A stretch of DNA of 64,000 nucleotides. Source: Chrysophaeum taylorii (Eukaryota; Sar; Pelagophyceae; Pelagomonadales; Pelagomonadaceae). Below the pieces are notes generated by a model that saw only the letters and a list, made by a program, of their open reading frames with translations, was not told the origin of the DNA and searched no databases. The stretch covers positions 44,846-108,845 of the forward strand of contig JAQMWT010000586.1 in NCBI GenBank assembly GCA_029834535.1, read 5' to 3'. Position numbers and translations under genes: made by a program. This document shows positions 51,781 through 61,084 of the stretch, one piece after another. Within the stretch, counting starts at the first letter, position 1. Each line of letters begins with the position of its first letter.

Positions 51781-53541
51781 TCAGCACTTGCTATTCTTTG
51801 AGGCGAGCCAGCTGATGACGAACTTCCAGGCGTATCGAACGAGAAGAAAGAACATGGTCGCGCGGAGAATCCAAGTGAGCATGCCGAAGGGGCGTTGCTT
51901 GGGTACGGTGTGGACGACCGAGGCGAGGGCGAGCGCGGCGAAGCAGAGAAGAGACTGGAGCATGGCGTCGTAGATGTCGTAGGCGGAGCCGACGAACAGC
52001 GAATTTTGATGACGGCAGCGCGCGAGGTTCGCGGCGAAGACGAGGTCCATCAGGGAAAAAGCATAGGTGAAGATGCAGACGAGGACGAAGAATAGGGTGT
52101 TGAGGGAGACGCCCGAGTTGTCCTCGGGGGAGTCGGCGAGGGCGGCCGAGGGGTTGACGGGATTGATTTCGCGGAGGATGTCGGCGAGGCGCGTGGACTT
52201 GTTTATGGCGCGGACAAAGCTGAGGCCGTGGAGATCGACTCGCCACATGAAGAGCTCGAGGGTCGAGGCGCAGAGGAAGCAGGCGCTCCCGACGAGGTAG
52301 GGGAGCTTGACGGTCAAGGCGCCGGTCGAGCCGACGGCCTCCGGCAAGCCGTGGAAGCAAAAGACTCCAGCCTCCAAGAAGAGCAACGATCCGACAAAGT
52401 TGAAGTTCGAGACCCACCAGGCGATGTCGTGGAAGGCGCCCGAGGGTCGCCAGGACTCGTTGACGTCGACAGCAAAGGCTGCGCCGATCACGAAGAGCGC
52501 GCCGCCGAGCAACGCGGGGAGCGCGGTCGTCGCGTTCGCGACGGCGATCGCGGCGCGGCGCGAGGGGCCCGGCGGATCGCGGACGTGGTGGTCCGAGGCA
52601 TCGGGGGGCGGTCTGACGGCGTGTCTCGACTGAAGAATGTCGAACAAAATGCCGATTTGGAAGAAGAGGGCGCCAACCATGTAGGAGAGATACCCCCAAA
52701 ACGAGTGCCACGCGTCGGGCTCGACGTCGAGGAGTCTCGCTTTTCCCGCCGCCGTCGATTGCAACAGTTCGGTGCGGTCGTTATTTTCTTCCGACGGCGC
52801 GCGATTCGGGGCCACCTTTGCTGCCCTCGTCCTCAGAAGGCAGACGACTAAGTAGATTGGCGGCACGTAGAGACAGTGGCGCGGCGGAAGATCCTCCCGC
52901 CGTCCGAGGTTTATCGCCTCGAAGTACCCCATGTAGCCCCCCGAAATAAAGAAGAGACCGCCAATAAAATAGGGCCAGTGGACGGTCGCGCTCGTTCGGA
53001 TTTCGTTGGGCGAGGCATCGAGCTCGTCGGAAAAGTAGTCGAACCCCGCGCCGACGCAAAACAGGACCGAACCAATCATGAACGAGGTCGACACCCAGTA
53101 CGCGACCGTGTACCGCCACCAGTACCGCGAGGTGTTGCGCTCGGCGGGGGCGAGCGACGGGTACAGCGCGCTCTGGGTGTCGTAGTGGTCCATCGTCGCC
53201 TCGCGACGCGCCGCCGGATGGCATCCGAGGAGCCCCGAGCTATTTTCGGTCGCTCCCGTCGCTCGCCCGAGCCGCCACGACCGGTACCCGTCCCGGAAGT
53301 CGATCGACATGTCACCTCCGGCTCGAAGTCGGAACCGCGCGAGCTCCTCGGCGGCGGCCTCGGGCGACAGCGACCCCCCGTTGTGGTACGCAGTCGGCTG
53401 CCAGTTCACGATGTGTTCGATGTCGGCGGCCGTCGTCGTCCCGAGCTCCTCCTCCTCCTCCTCCTCTTGTTCCGGGGGGGGGGACCCATTCTTTGTCTCC
53501 CCCAAAGCGTGCTCCAAGGGCGAGTAGAACCTGCGAGCCAT
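51781..53541 (-). CDS. Multi-span membrane protein, YrhK-like
   Basis: 586 aa from the first ATG at 53541 (a GTG at 53556 opens the frame). A ~140-residue soluble N-terminus with a Glu run precedes about ten hydrophobic segments. They occur in pairs with a repeated pattern: a W..Y..A/S..F..GS.LF..G segment (VAYWVSTSFMIGSVLFCVGAGFDYF; WWVSNFNFVGSLLFLEAGVFCF) followed by WPYFIGG.FF or LPYLVGSACFL. This pattern resembles YrhK-domain membrane proteins, present here as several repeats. Transport or enzyme function is unknown. It is the first of three minus-strand genes in a row. Confidence 0.75.
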   Translation of the reverse strand: MARRFYSPLEHALGETKNGSPPPEQEEEEEEELGTTTAADIEHIVNWQPTAYHNGGSLSPEAAAEELARFRLRAGGDMSIDFRDGYRSWRLGRATGATENSSGLLGCHPAARREATMDHYDTQSALYPSLAPAERNTSRYWWRYTVAYWVSTSFMIGSVLFCVGAGFDYFSDELDASPNEIRTSATVHWPYFIGGLFFISGGYMGYFEAINLGRREDLPPRHCLYVPPIYLVVCLLRTRAAKVAPNRAPSEENNDRTELLQSTAAGKARLLDVEPDAWHSFWGYLSYMVGALFFQIGILFDILQSRHAVRPPPDASDHHVRDPPGPSRRAAIAVANATTALPALLGGALFVIGAAFAVDVNESWRPSGAFHDIAWWVSNFNFVGSLLFLEAGVFCFHGLPEAVGSTGALTVKLPYLVGSACFLCASTLELFMWRVDLHGLSFVRAINKSTRLADILREINPVNPSAALADSPEDNSGVSLNTLFFVLVCIFTYAFSLMDLVFAANLARCRHQNSLFVGSAYDIYDAMLQSLLCFAALALASVVHTVPKQRPFGMLTWILRATMFFLLVRYAWKFVISWLASKNSKC

Positions 53542-53556
53542 ATTTGACGCCGCCAC

Positions 53557-53957
53557 GACAGCCTATGACTTTAATGCCTGGTGGTGCTGATGAAAGCGCC
53601 GCAAAGCGCCGCCGCGGTAGAATTTGCATACCGTTCGTTGATCCCTAACGGACTGGTAATATCGCCAAACTGCCGATGCGCCGCGGCGCGGGGGGTCTTT
53701 CTTTTCAAGCTATAGCTCTATAGCTAAAGCTATAGCTATAGCTATAGCTATAGCCCCCCAGCAGATCTCAAGACGACAGACAGACAGGCAGGCAGGCAGA
53801 CAGGCAGACAGACAGACACCGAGTTGTGATAGCAAGAGAGTATTTTTCCACAAAGGCGAGAGAGGGGGATAGGATAGTCACGCCTCGGAGCATACGTCAG
53901 AGTTCACACAGATAGTATGATCTAGAGCCCGTATTCGATCGATCGACGTGCACTTTC
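53557..53957. repeat. Intergenic simple repeats: (TATAGC)n and (GACA/GGCA)n
   Basis: At 53709-53755 is a self-complementary TATAGC array (AGCTATAGCTATAGC...), able to form hairpins. At 53774-53818 is a mixed GACA/GGCA tetranucleotide run. The rest is featureless. Confidence 0.85.
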
Positions 53958-55619
53958 TTACGTAGTAGCTGTACTCGACGGCGCTAGGTATTTGGCTTGG
54001 AGGTAGTCGATGAAGGCGTCCGGGGAAATAGGGGTGCCGGTGAGGTCGGTAAGAAGTGCGTCCGCCGAGTTTGGGACGGAGCCAAGGAGGTGAATATTCG
54101 TCCGGAGCCATTCGCGGAGCGGGGCGAAGTTGCCTCGGGCGATGTCGTCGTCGAGGGTCGGGAGGTTCCGCTTGGCCGCAGCAAATATCTGGGCGGCGCA
54201 CAAGGCGCCCAGCGCGTAACTCGGAAAGTAACCGATTGCGCCCAAGCTCCAGTGGACGTCCTGGAGAGCGCCGTCGGCCGCGTGGCCGTCGACCTGGACG
54301 CCCAGATTGTCTCGCATCCAAGCCGCCCAGAAGTCAGGAATGTCATCGACCTCGAGAGCGCCGCTCACGAGGCGACGTTCGAGTTCGTATCTCAAAAAAA
54401 CGTGAAACGGATACGTGAGCTCGTCGGCGTCGACCCTGATTTTGCCCGGAGAGACTATGTTGCAGGCGTGATAAAAGTCGTCGGGCGTCGCGTCGCGGGT
54501 GTGCGGAAAGAACTCGTGAAAGAGAGGCGTCGCAAAGTCCCAAAAAGGCCTCGACTGCAAGACCATGCGCTCGTAGAGGAGGGACTGGGACTCGTGGACG
54601 CCCATCGAGAGGGCGTGCGACGCGGGGAGGCCCGCGGCCTCCGGGCCCATATCTCGACCCTGCTCGTACAAGGCGTGGCCGACCTCGTGAACGGTCCCGG
54701 CGAAGCCTTCGAGCCAATTATTTACCGAATAGCGCGTAGTTATCCGCGTATCCGTCGGACCCGAGCCTCCGGTAAACGGATGGGCCGACACGTCGAGCCT
54801 CCCGCGCTCAAAGTCGTACCCGAGAGCCCGCGCGACCTTCTCGGCCAGCGCCGCTTGCTTTGCCGCGTCGGCCCAGCCCGGGTGGTTCGACGCGAGCGCC
54901 GCGCGAACGGCGGGCTGCCCCCTCGAGAGCACGGCGTCGAGGATTGGCCGCAGGCGTCGCTTCGTTTCTCCAAAGATCTCGTCGAGCCTCGAAGACCGCA
55001 TCCCGCGCTCGAACGGCTCCAACGCGCCGTCGTAGGCCTCGAGGTGGGGCCGCGTTCGGTTTACTATTTCCCGACGAAGCTCCAAGACTTCTCTAAGCTT
55101 TGGGGCAAAGAGGCTGAAGTTCGAGGCGCGCCGCGCGCGCTGCCAGGTCTCGAACGCTTCCGACTGCAGCCGCGCCTCGCGCTCGGCGAGCTCTTGCGTC
55201 TTGCGCGATTCGACCTCGAACTCCTCCGCGCTCAGCCTCACGTTGGCAGCCGCCCGACCCTCGTACTGATCGAGGAAGGGCCGCGCGCCCTCGACGGCCG
55301 CCCTCATCGCCGGACCCGTCCGGTACTCGTGCACCACGCCCGCGAGCACGGCTCGCTGCTTCGCCCGGCCAGGAGCGCCCCCCGGCGGCATGAACACCTG
55401 CTCGTCGTACGACAGTATGCTCTCGATTTCGGACAGCGTCGACACGCGCGTCACTTCACGCTTCAACGCTTCGTATGCCGCCTGCGCCTCTTCCGTCGGC
55501 ACCACGTGACTCGACATCGCCTGGATCCGCGCGCCGCCGCCGCAGCCGCCGCCTTGGAGGCCGCCGCCGCCGCGTTGGAGGCCGCGGGCTACGACTAAAA
55601 ATGACGGGACCAAAATCAT
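53958..55619 (-). CDS. M32 (Taq-type) metallocarboxypeptidase
   Basis: 553 aa. It removes C-terminal residues using a metal held by an HExxH site: GTVHEVGHALYEQG is near 54675-54715 (minus), followed by the M32 HESQS motif (GVHESQSLLYERM), which supplies the third ligand. Other family blocks are SYDEQVFMPPGGAPGRAKQ at the N-terminal side, HPFTGG and DTRITTRY before the active site, and NIVSPGKIRVDADELTYPFHVFLRYELE after it. The length is close to the ~500-aa bacterial enzymes plus an N-terminal extension (MILVPSFLVVARG then Gly-rich) that could be a targeting signal; MSSHVVPTEE would be the start of the enzyme proper. The family is mainly bacterial and protist. Confidence 0.93.
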   Translation of the reverse strand: MILVPSFLVVARGLQRGGGGLQGGGCGGGARIQAMSSHVVPTEEAQAAYEALKREVTRVSTLSEIESILSYDEQVFMPPGGAPGRAKQRAVLAGVVHEYRTGPAMRAAVEGARPFLDQYEGRAAANVRLSAEEFEVESRKTQELAEREARLQSEAFETWQRARRASNFSLFAPKLREVLELRREIVNRTRPHLEAYDGALEPFERGMRSSRLDEIFGETKRRLRPILDAVLSRGQPAVRAALASNHPGWADAAKQAALAEKVARALGYDFERGRLDVSAHPFTGGSGPTDTRITTRYSVNNWLEGFAGTVHEVGHALYEQGRDMGPEAAGLPASHALSMGVHESQSLLYERMVLQSRPFWDFATPLFHEFFPHTRDATPDDFYHACNIVSPGKIRVDADELTYPFHVFLRYELERRLVSGALEVDDIPDFWAAWMRDNLGVQVDGHAADGALQDVHWSLGAIGYFPSYALGALCAAQIFAAAKRNLPTLDDDIARGNFAPLREWLRTNIHLLGSVPNSADALLTDLTGTPISPDAFIDYLQAKYLAPSSTATT

Positions 55620-55661
55620 TATAGTATTATTTGGGGGGGTCTCGGCTCGGGACGGACATGA

Positions 55662-56999
55662 TTAAAAGAGGAACTTGACGGGGTCCGGGTCGTCGGGGAT
55701 GGAGGGACGGACGAACGGGGAAGTGTCGATGCGGTCGACGTCGAGGCAGGAGCGGACGAACTGAGGTGTCCGCGCGGGACCGACGGCCCAGCTGGCGAGG
55801 TCCTCGATGTAGTCCGACGCGAAGGTCCGGACGATGGGCGTCGGGAGGGCATTGACCTGAGCGACGACGTGCGCCGCTGCGCGGACGACGGCGGCGGGGT
55901 CGAGGCATTTGCGCCTCGCGGCGTCGTGCTTCGCGGGGTCTCGCGCGAGACACATGTCGTCGTCGTCGTCGTCAGAGGAAGCAGCATCATCATCTTGACG
56001 AGCGCGGAGGTAGCGGCCTCGGAGGAGGCGGTTGGCGGCGTCGCGGGGCGAGGCGACGGCGGCCTCGGGGAGCCGCGAGAGGACGTGGACGAGAAAGACT
56101 TGGGTCCCAACGACGCGCTGCTCGTCGTCGGCGGCGCACTTAGCGAGAGGGGCTCCGATCCCGACGGCGCGCTGCGCGGCAAAATCCTCGGCCGAGGGCG
56201 AGACGACGCTGAGCGAGAGCGCGAAGGAGGTGGCCTCGACGCGGTGCGCCCAGAAGGGCGGGATGTAGAGGACGTCGCCGGGCGTCAGCGCGTATTCGAA
56301 GGCGGGCGCGGGCAGCGCGTAGCCGTCGAAGGCCTTCTGTACGGCCTCGGGCGAGGCTGTCGCGTCGACCTGCGACTGGCGCCTCGCGCCGTGGAGCTTT
56401 GGGAAGAACCGGAGGTCGGTTCCGGGAGGCCAGAGGGAGACCTTCTTGGTCCCAAACAAATGAGCGAAAAAATTATGGCTCGCGTCGTAGTGCGTTTGGG
56501 CGACGACGCCGCGCCGCGAAAACCATAGCATGGGAACCGCCGTCTCGTTCGCGCCCGGGACGTCGCGGGCATCCAATTTCGCCGCGTCGTCCATCCACTC
56601 CTCGAGTCCGAACGTCGCGTAGAGGTACCCTTCGAGTTCCGGGTCTTCGAAGGCCGCGACCGGCACGTCCTCCAGGAGCGCGGGCTCCGACGCGTCGACT
56701 GCGCCCTCGAGGCGTCGCAACGCGGGAGACGCCGCGCCCGACCGCAGCACAAAAACCGGCGTTTTCTGGAACCGCGCTTCGCGGAGCGTGCCGTTCGGGG
56801 GCGCGAGCCGCCGCCGCCACTCGATGGCCACGCGCGCGCCGCGCACGAGGGCGGGCTCCCGGCTCGCGACGAGCCCCGCGACGTCCACCTCCGCGAAAGA
56901 ACAAGGCTCGTAGTCCTTTTTTATCCGAAACAACAACCACCAGGCAACAACCAACCCGAGGAGGATCATCTTCTTCTTGTTTTCGATGATGGGGTCCAT
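55662..56999 (-). CDS. Membrane-anchored JmjC/cupin-8 dioxygenase-like protein
   Basis: 445 aa from the ATG at 56999 (a GTG at 57011 opens the frame). An N-terminal anchor (MILLGLVVAWWLLFRI) implies type II membrane topology. The catalytic region is of JmjC/cupin-8 type: WFSRRGVVAQTHYDASHNFFAHLFGTKKVSLWPPG supplies the HxD iron ligands, and LYIPPFWAHRVEA the distal His. The Lys of GTKKV can bind 2-oxoglutarate. Such enzymes hydroxylate proteins or small molecules with Fe(II) and 2-oxoglutarate; the substrate is unknown. An Asp-rich run near 55955-55985 and a Cys-poor C-terminal domain follow. A membrane anchor argues for action in the secretory pathway, away from chromatin. Confidence 0.83.
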   Translation of the reverse strand: MDPIIENKKKMILLGLVVAWWLLFRIKKDYEPCSFAEVDVAGLVASREPALVRGARVAIEWRRRLAPPNGTLREARFQKTPVFVLRSGAASPALRRLEGAVDASEPALLEDVPVAAFEDPELEGYLYATFGLEEWMDDAAKLDARDVPGANETAVPMLWFSRRGVVAQTHYDASHNFFAHLFGTKKVSLWPPGTDLRFFPKLHGARRQSQVDATASPEAVQKAFDGYALPAPAFEYALTPGDVLYIPPFWAHRVEATSFALSLSVVSPSAEDFAAQRAVGIGAPLAKCAADDEQRVVGTQVFLVHVLSRLPEAAVASPRDAANRLLRGRYLRARQDDDAASSDDDDDDMCLARDPAKHDAARRKCLDPAAVVRAAAHVVAQVNALPTPIVRTFASDYIEDLASWAVGPARTPQFVRSCLDVDRIDTSPFVRPSIPDDPDPVKFLF

Positions 57000-57028
57000 G
57001 CGGACTGGCACGATGACGTGGCACGGGT

Positions 57029-57055
57029 AAGAATCAGGAGCTCATAAGAGGGGGG
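57029..57055 (+). repeat. Degenerate copy of the dispersed motif (copy 5)
   Basis: CAGGAGCTCATAAGAG followed by a run of twelve G residues, keeping the CT(A)TAAGAGGGG core. It lies between the stop of the ABM gene and the start of the JmjC gene. Confidence 0.3.
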
Positions 57056-57098
57056 GGGGGGCTTTCCTTTACATTACTTTACTTTACTTTACTTCACT

Positions 57099-57549
57099 TC
57101 ACACAGCGAAGTCGATCGCGTCCATCTTGTAGGCCTACGACAGGAGTGTGACGACGCAGAGAACCAGCTTCTTCTTCGCGCACCGTCTGGGAGAGGACCC
57201 CGCCTTGGGCCTTGAAGTCGGCCCAGGACTTGTAGTGGGGCTGCTCCTTGTGGAAGGCGACCGCGTCGGCGTCCTTGTAGACCTCGTAGAAGACAAAGGC
57301 GTTGGGGGTCTGGCTGTCGCGCAGCAGATCGAAGCGCAAGCACCCAGGCTCGGCCCGCGAGCCCTCGACGTCGATCTTCATGACCTGCGAAGCAAGTTCC
57401 AACGCAACGGATAGACCAACCTCGAGGAAGGTCGGTATCCGAGCTTGTTCGATTTCGACCCGAACGACGACGGCGACCGGCGTGGTAGTAGACATGGCGC
57501 GTCGAAGAAGATGATGAAGATTGCGGCGCATCAAAAACCCAGCAGCCAA
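57099..57549 (-). CDS. ABM-domain (antibiotic biosynthesis monooxygenase-like) protein
   Basis: Three exons, my model: from 57549, 57531 or 57495 ([14 protein letters not shown]) to 57421; 57384-57184; 57134-57099. Removing a 36-nt in-frame intron (GTTGGT...CGCAG) joins FLE to [21 protein letters not shown]. Removing a 49-nt intron joins LSQT to [11 protein letters not shown] and replaces an unrelated-looking tail. Both joins restore the family pattern: a ferredoxin-like fold with [41 protein letters not shown]. Such small proteins act as cofactor-free monooxygenases or quinone/heme-related enzymes. The spliced protein is about 120-135 aa depending on the start. It is divergent from the C45 gene. 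Confidence 0.82.
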
Positions 57550-57574
57550 CGGGATTCTTCTAACGGATATAAGT

Positions 57575-58645
57575 ATGGAGACCCTCCTCGTCCCCTACGT
57601 GAAGTTTGCCGGGACGGCCGCGGAGGTTGGCCGGCAGCACGGGGAGTTGCTCCGAGGGCGCGTCGTTGCGACGTGGCGCATCTACCAACGCATCTTCGAG
57701 AGGCTGGGGGCCACCGAGGAGTGGCTGCGCGAGTTCGCCGCGACGATCCGCGAGAAGATCCTCGAGTTCGACGAGACGTACGTGGTCGAGATGGACCACA
57801 TTGCGCTCGCCGCGGGGCTCGAGGCCTGGGAGATCTTGTGCCTGAACGCGCGGACCGAGGTGCTGCTGGCAAAGGCGGGTATTCACGCCCCCGCAGAGTG
57901 CACGTCGATATTTTCGCTCGGCGCGCTCGGCCAGAACTGGGACTGGGACGAAGGTCTCGAGCGACAGATTGTCGTCGCGGAGATCGAGCGCGACGGCCAC
58001 CGGCTCGTGACCGTGACCGAGCCCGGCATGCTCGGGAAAATCGGCCTCTCGTCGGCGGGCGTCGGGACGACTCTCAACGCGCTGTCGCTCGCGCCCAAAA
58101 AATTTGGCGTCCCTATTCACGTGCTGCTGCGAGCGGCCTTGGACGCCCCGTCCTTCGACGCGGCGGTCGACAAGCTCATGGCCGCGCCCCGCGGCACGAG
58201 CTCCCACATTCTCTTGGGGAGCGCCGACGGTCGCTCGGTTCGAATCGAGTTCGCGGGGAACGGCGTCGAATTGATAAAACCGAGCGCCTCCTACGAGGTC
58301 CACACCAACCACTATCTGGGTCTTGTTGATGATGGAGGATCCCCCTGCAGTTTCGCGAGGTATGCGCGAGCGATGGAGCTCGCCAACCACCTCCCGTCGA
58401 CGACCCTCGAGGACGCCCTGCGCGGCATCTGGAACGTACTCCTGGATGAGGCCGGGACCTGGCCCATCTGCCGCCCGTGGCGGAAGACTACTTCTTCTTC
58501 AGCCGGCGCCTTGGCTACGGCCCTCGGTCGCGTCGGGACCGTGTGCTCGGTCGTGATGGACCTGCGCGGCCGGCGACTCTGGGTCACGCGAGGCAGCCCG
58601 ATCGACCACCCCGACGACGACCCCCGGGAAGTGAGTCTCTCGTAA
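57575..58645 (+). CDS. C45-family acyltransferase/amidohydrolase (Ntn hydrolase)
   Basis: 356 aa from [11 protein letters not shown] at 57575; an upstream in-frame ATG at 57521 falls inside the promoter region of the divergent gene. The family (isopenicillin N acyltransferase-like) is made as a precursor that cuts itself before a Cys that becomes the N-terminal nucleophile. Here that site is PAECTSIF, at about residue 110, followed by [10 protein letters not shown], the usual 'QNWDW' motif. Further family blocks are [36 protein letters not shown] and HTNHYL. The start block [15 protein letters not shown] is also typical. It probably hydrolyses or transfers acyl-amides; the substrate is unknown. 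Its stop lies 16 bp from the stop of the convergent HD-PhyH gene. Confidence 0.9.
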   Translation: METLLVPYVKFAGTAAEVGRQHGELLRGRVVATWRIYQRIFERLGATEEWLREFAATIREKILEFDETYVVEMDHIALAAGLEAWEILCLNARTEVLLAKAGIHAPAECTSIFSLGALGQNWDWDEGLERQIVVAEIERDGHRLVTVTEPGMLGKIGLSSAGVGTTLNALSLAPKKFGVPIHVLLRAALDAPSFDAAVDKLMAAPRGTSSHILLGSADGRSVRIEFAGNGVELIKPSASYEVHTNHYLGLVDDGGSPCSFARYARAMELANHLPSTTLEDALRGIWNVLLDEAGTWPICRPWRKTTSSSAGALATALGRVGTVCSVVMDLRGRRLWVTRGSPIDHPDDDPREVSLS

Positions 58646-58661
58646 CTTGTTGCAATATCAT

Positions 58662-60026
58662 TCATTCGTCGGGGACGATGGTGCCGCCAAAGTCGAGGTT
58701 GATGGAAATAGCACCCTGCTGAATGACCTCGGCCTTCTTCGCGTAGTATGCTTCGTGGAAGTCGCCCTCGTCGGCACTGTTGAAGGTCAGGAAAGCCGAC
58801 CGGCGCCAGGTGTCGGTGGTGTTGGCGTCGCTCTTGTGCGGAAGGTACGAGTCGAAGAGGACGACGTCGCCCGGGTCGACGAGGACGTGGGAAAAGTCGA
58901 GATCTACATCATCTCGGACGACGCCGCGATCGTTCGGGAAGATGCCTTCGTTGTGGCGTCCGGGACTGATTTGGAGAGCGCCGTTCTCGACGGTCGCGGC
59001 ATCGACGGCAACGAGCGCCGACACGTGCCTCGTAGCAAGCTTGTCGGTCGCGTAAGCCGTCGCGTCCTGGTGGCACAAAAACCCGCCGCCCCCGGGCCCC
59101 TTGAAGTTTATCTTATCTTTAAAAAGCACGGCCGGGCGGCGGGTCACCTGGGACACGAGGTCCTGGACGAGGCCCAAGCACAGATCCCGCCAGCGCGGCT
59201 CGTGCTTGCAAAAGTTCTCGACCCGACAAATCTGCGGAGGGCCGCCGTTTAGCGGCCGTTCGCGGTGCACGAGGCACATCGGGTACGCCTCGCGGTCGAC
59301 AGTTGCGAGAAACTCGGCCATCTCCCCGAGCCGCTCCGCCGTCAGCGATGGGTCCGGCCGACGCACGACGAGAAACCCGTCCTCGTCCCACTTCCGAAGC
59401 TGCTCCGCGCTCAGAACGTACGGCCTCGTCGTCGTCGTCGTCGTCGTCTTCTTCGGGGAGAAGGTGCGTTCGATCGCGGGCATGTATTCCTCGAAAATCG
59501 CGTCGATCGAGAAGCCCTTGTAGGGCTCCTCCTCCTTGGCGCCCTCGTCGTAGGACCTAAGCCTTAAAGCCTCCGGCCATCTCGGGTCGGCGTCGCACGC
59601 GGCGACCTCGGCCGGGCTCATCGGCCCGCCCTGGAACCGGAGCGTCGTCTTCGAGGCCTCGCTCAGCTTGTTGGCGTACGCTGGATCCACGGCGACGCGG
59701 TATCTCTTGGCGCGCACGTGCTGCGCCGCCAGCCACCCGACGTCCTCCTCGAACCCGAGCTGCGTCAGGAACGCCCCCCCGCTCGAGTCGTGCGCTTCGA
59801 AACCGCACCCATCCATCTCGGCAGGCAACCCGGCCTCGAACCCCAGCAGGTGGCCCACGTCGTGGAACAACGCAGCCACCACCGCGGCGTCCCGCTCGCC
59901 GGCAGCCCGCGCCAGCTGCGCTGCTTGCGCCGAATGCTGCGTGATGCTCATCGCCTCCCCGATCGTGTACGCGCCCCCGCCAAATGCCTCGAACAGACTC
60001 CGCAACCGTTGCAACGCGACTTCCAT
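58662..60026 (-). CDS. HD oxygenase-PhyH dioxygenase fusion, candidate organophosphonate-cleaving enzyme
   Basis: 454 aa in one exon. Residues 1-165 are a PhnZ/TmpB-type HD di-iron oxygenase: IGEAMSITQH (Glu24, His31), AALFHDVGHLL (His55, Asp56), EAHDSSGG (His79), QHVRAKRY (His103, Lys107), RFQGGPMSP and RLRSYDEGAK (Asp160). Spacing follows PhnZ ligands almost exactly. A Thr7 linker (residues 194-200, a GTC repeat) leads to a PhyH 2-oxoglutarate dioxygenase like PhnY/TmpA: FKDKINFKGPGGGGFLCHQD (HxD at His319/Asp321), SYLPHKSDAN (distal His), TWRRSAFLTFN (Arg for 2-oxoglutarate). In bacteria the two are separate proteins: the dioxygenase hydroxylates the carbon next to phosphorus and the HD enzyme then breaks the C-P bond, releasing phosphate and glycine (PhnYZ) or glycine betaine (TmpAB). 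Substrate here is inferred. Confidence 0.9.
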   Translation of the reverse strand: MEVALQRLRSLFEAFGGGAYTIGEAMSITQHSAQAAQLARAAGERDAAVVAALFHDVGHLLGFEAGLPAEMDGCGFEAHDSSGGAFLTQLGFEEDVGWLAAQHVRAKRYRVAVDPAYANKLSEASKTTLRFQGGPMSPAEVAACDADPRWPEALRLRSYDEGAKEEEPYKGFSIDAIFEEYMPAIERTFSPKKTTTTTTTRPYVLSAEQLRKWDEDGFLVVRRPDPSLTAERLGEMAEFLATVDREAYPMCLVHRERPLNGGPPQICRVENFCKHEPRWRDLCLGLVQDLVSQVTRRPAVLFKDKINFKGPGGGGFLCHQDATAYATDKLATRHVSALVAVDAATVENGALQISPGRHNEGIFPNDRGVVRDDVDLDFSHVLVDPGDVVLFDSYLPHKSDANTTDTWRRSAFLTFNSADEGDFHEAYYAKKAEVIQQGAISINLDFGGTIVPDE

Positions 60027-61084
60027 TCTTATTGCTTCTTTCCTTCAATGTACCCAATCATGTGTCAATCATCGCCGTTTTCGACGCCAGCGACTCGAGG
60101 GGGCTAAGAATCAAAGGTTAAGCTGGAAAAGGGGGGGGCAGCTAAGCTAACCTAACTAAGAGGCATCGAGCTTCGAGCTTAGAGGAGACCAGAGTGAGTG
60201 AGGGCTCGAGAAGACGATGGGCACCGTTTGTAGGGGGCCGCAGAGTGCGAGCCTAGCCGTCCGGGCGCCTTTATAGACTCCGGGGCCGGTAGACGCGGGA
60301 GCCGTAGGCGTTTCTGTGGCCGCAAAAACGTGTTCCCGACCCGGGGCGACAGACAGAAGGGGTACTCACCGACACGCCGGAAACCTCACTGCTCGAGGTC
60401 AATACGGACTCGGGGTCGGTTACGCTCGCCACAACACTTACTCACGCTCACCAAGCCTCCCAACTTGAGGCTGGAGAGTCGATTTATGTAGAGAACAGTA
60501 AAAATCACTGTGCCTCTGGTAGAGAATGGTGGCAGTGGTAGTGCTGCCTTTCGTCCTGTCCTCTAACGACACAAAGAGCAGCACGGTGTACGACACAGCG
60601 ATTTTGGGGTTGTTCGGTGAGAGTATGAGGTTAAGGGGGTCCTAACCCTAAATGGGATTTTCTATCTCTACGCCCTCGCAGATTGAACTCGTTGATGAGC
60701 GAAATCTGGGACAAACAAAACAAATGTCTGGCCAAGGACAAATGGATGTCGAGTCGTGAGGAGGCGTTGAAGGAAAGTGTGCGAAGTGCATGAAAGAGAT
60801 AGAGGGAGACGAAACGCAGGTAGGTAGGTGTGTGTGAGAAAGGAGAATGAGCGTGAAGTCGAATGTAGAATAGGCTGAGATGGGAAGCAAAAGAAAGAGG
60901 GTATTGCAAGAAGAGGTGGATGATCACAGAAAGGAAAAAGCATCGATCGTGAGTAAGAAGAAAAGTGGAAGGAGATGCTAGGTAGGCTAATGATGAAGTA
61001 TGGCGAATGTTGTGCGAGAGATCAGATCATCATCTTGCTCAGTGGCTAATGAGATAGGGGACGGTGCGTGCCGGTGGATAAATC
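60027..61084. other. Intergenic region, composition change
   Basis: GC content drops and purine-rich plus-strand DNA begins at about 60650. There is a G8 run near 60130 with CTAAG-type short repeats. No gene recognised. Confidence 0.4.

Noticed and set aside
53997..55598. 533-aa plus-strand open frame
   Set aside because: Antisense to the M32 carboxypeptidase, whose HExxH and HESQS motifs are on the minus strand. The plus product is Arg/Leu/Val-rich without family features.
57575..60026. C45, ABM and HD-PhyH genes as one phosphonate pathway cluster
   Set aside because: The genes are adjacent, but opposite orientations and unrelated chemistries give no support beyond position; eukaryotic neighbours are often unrelated.
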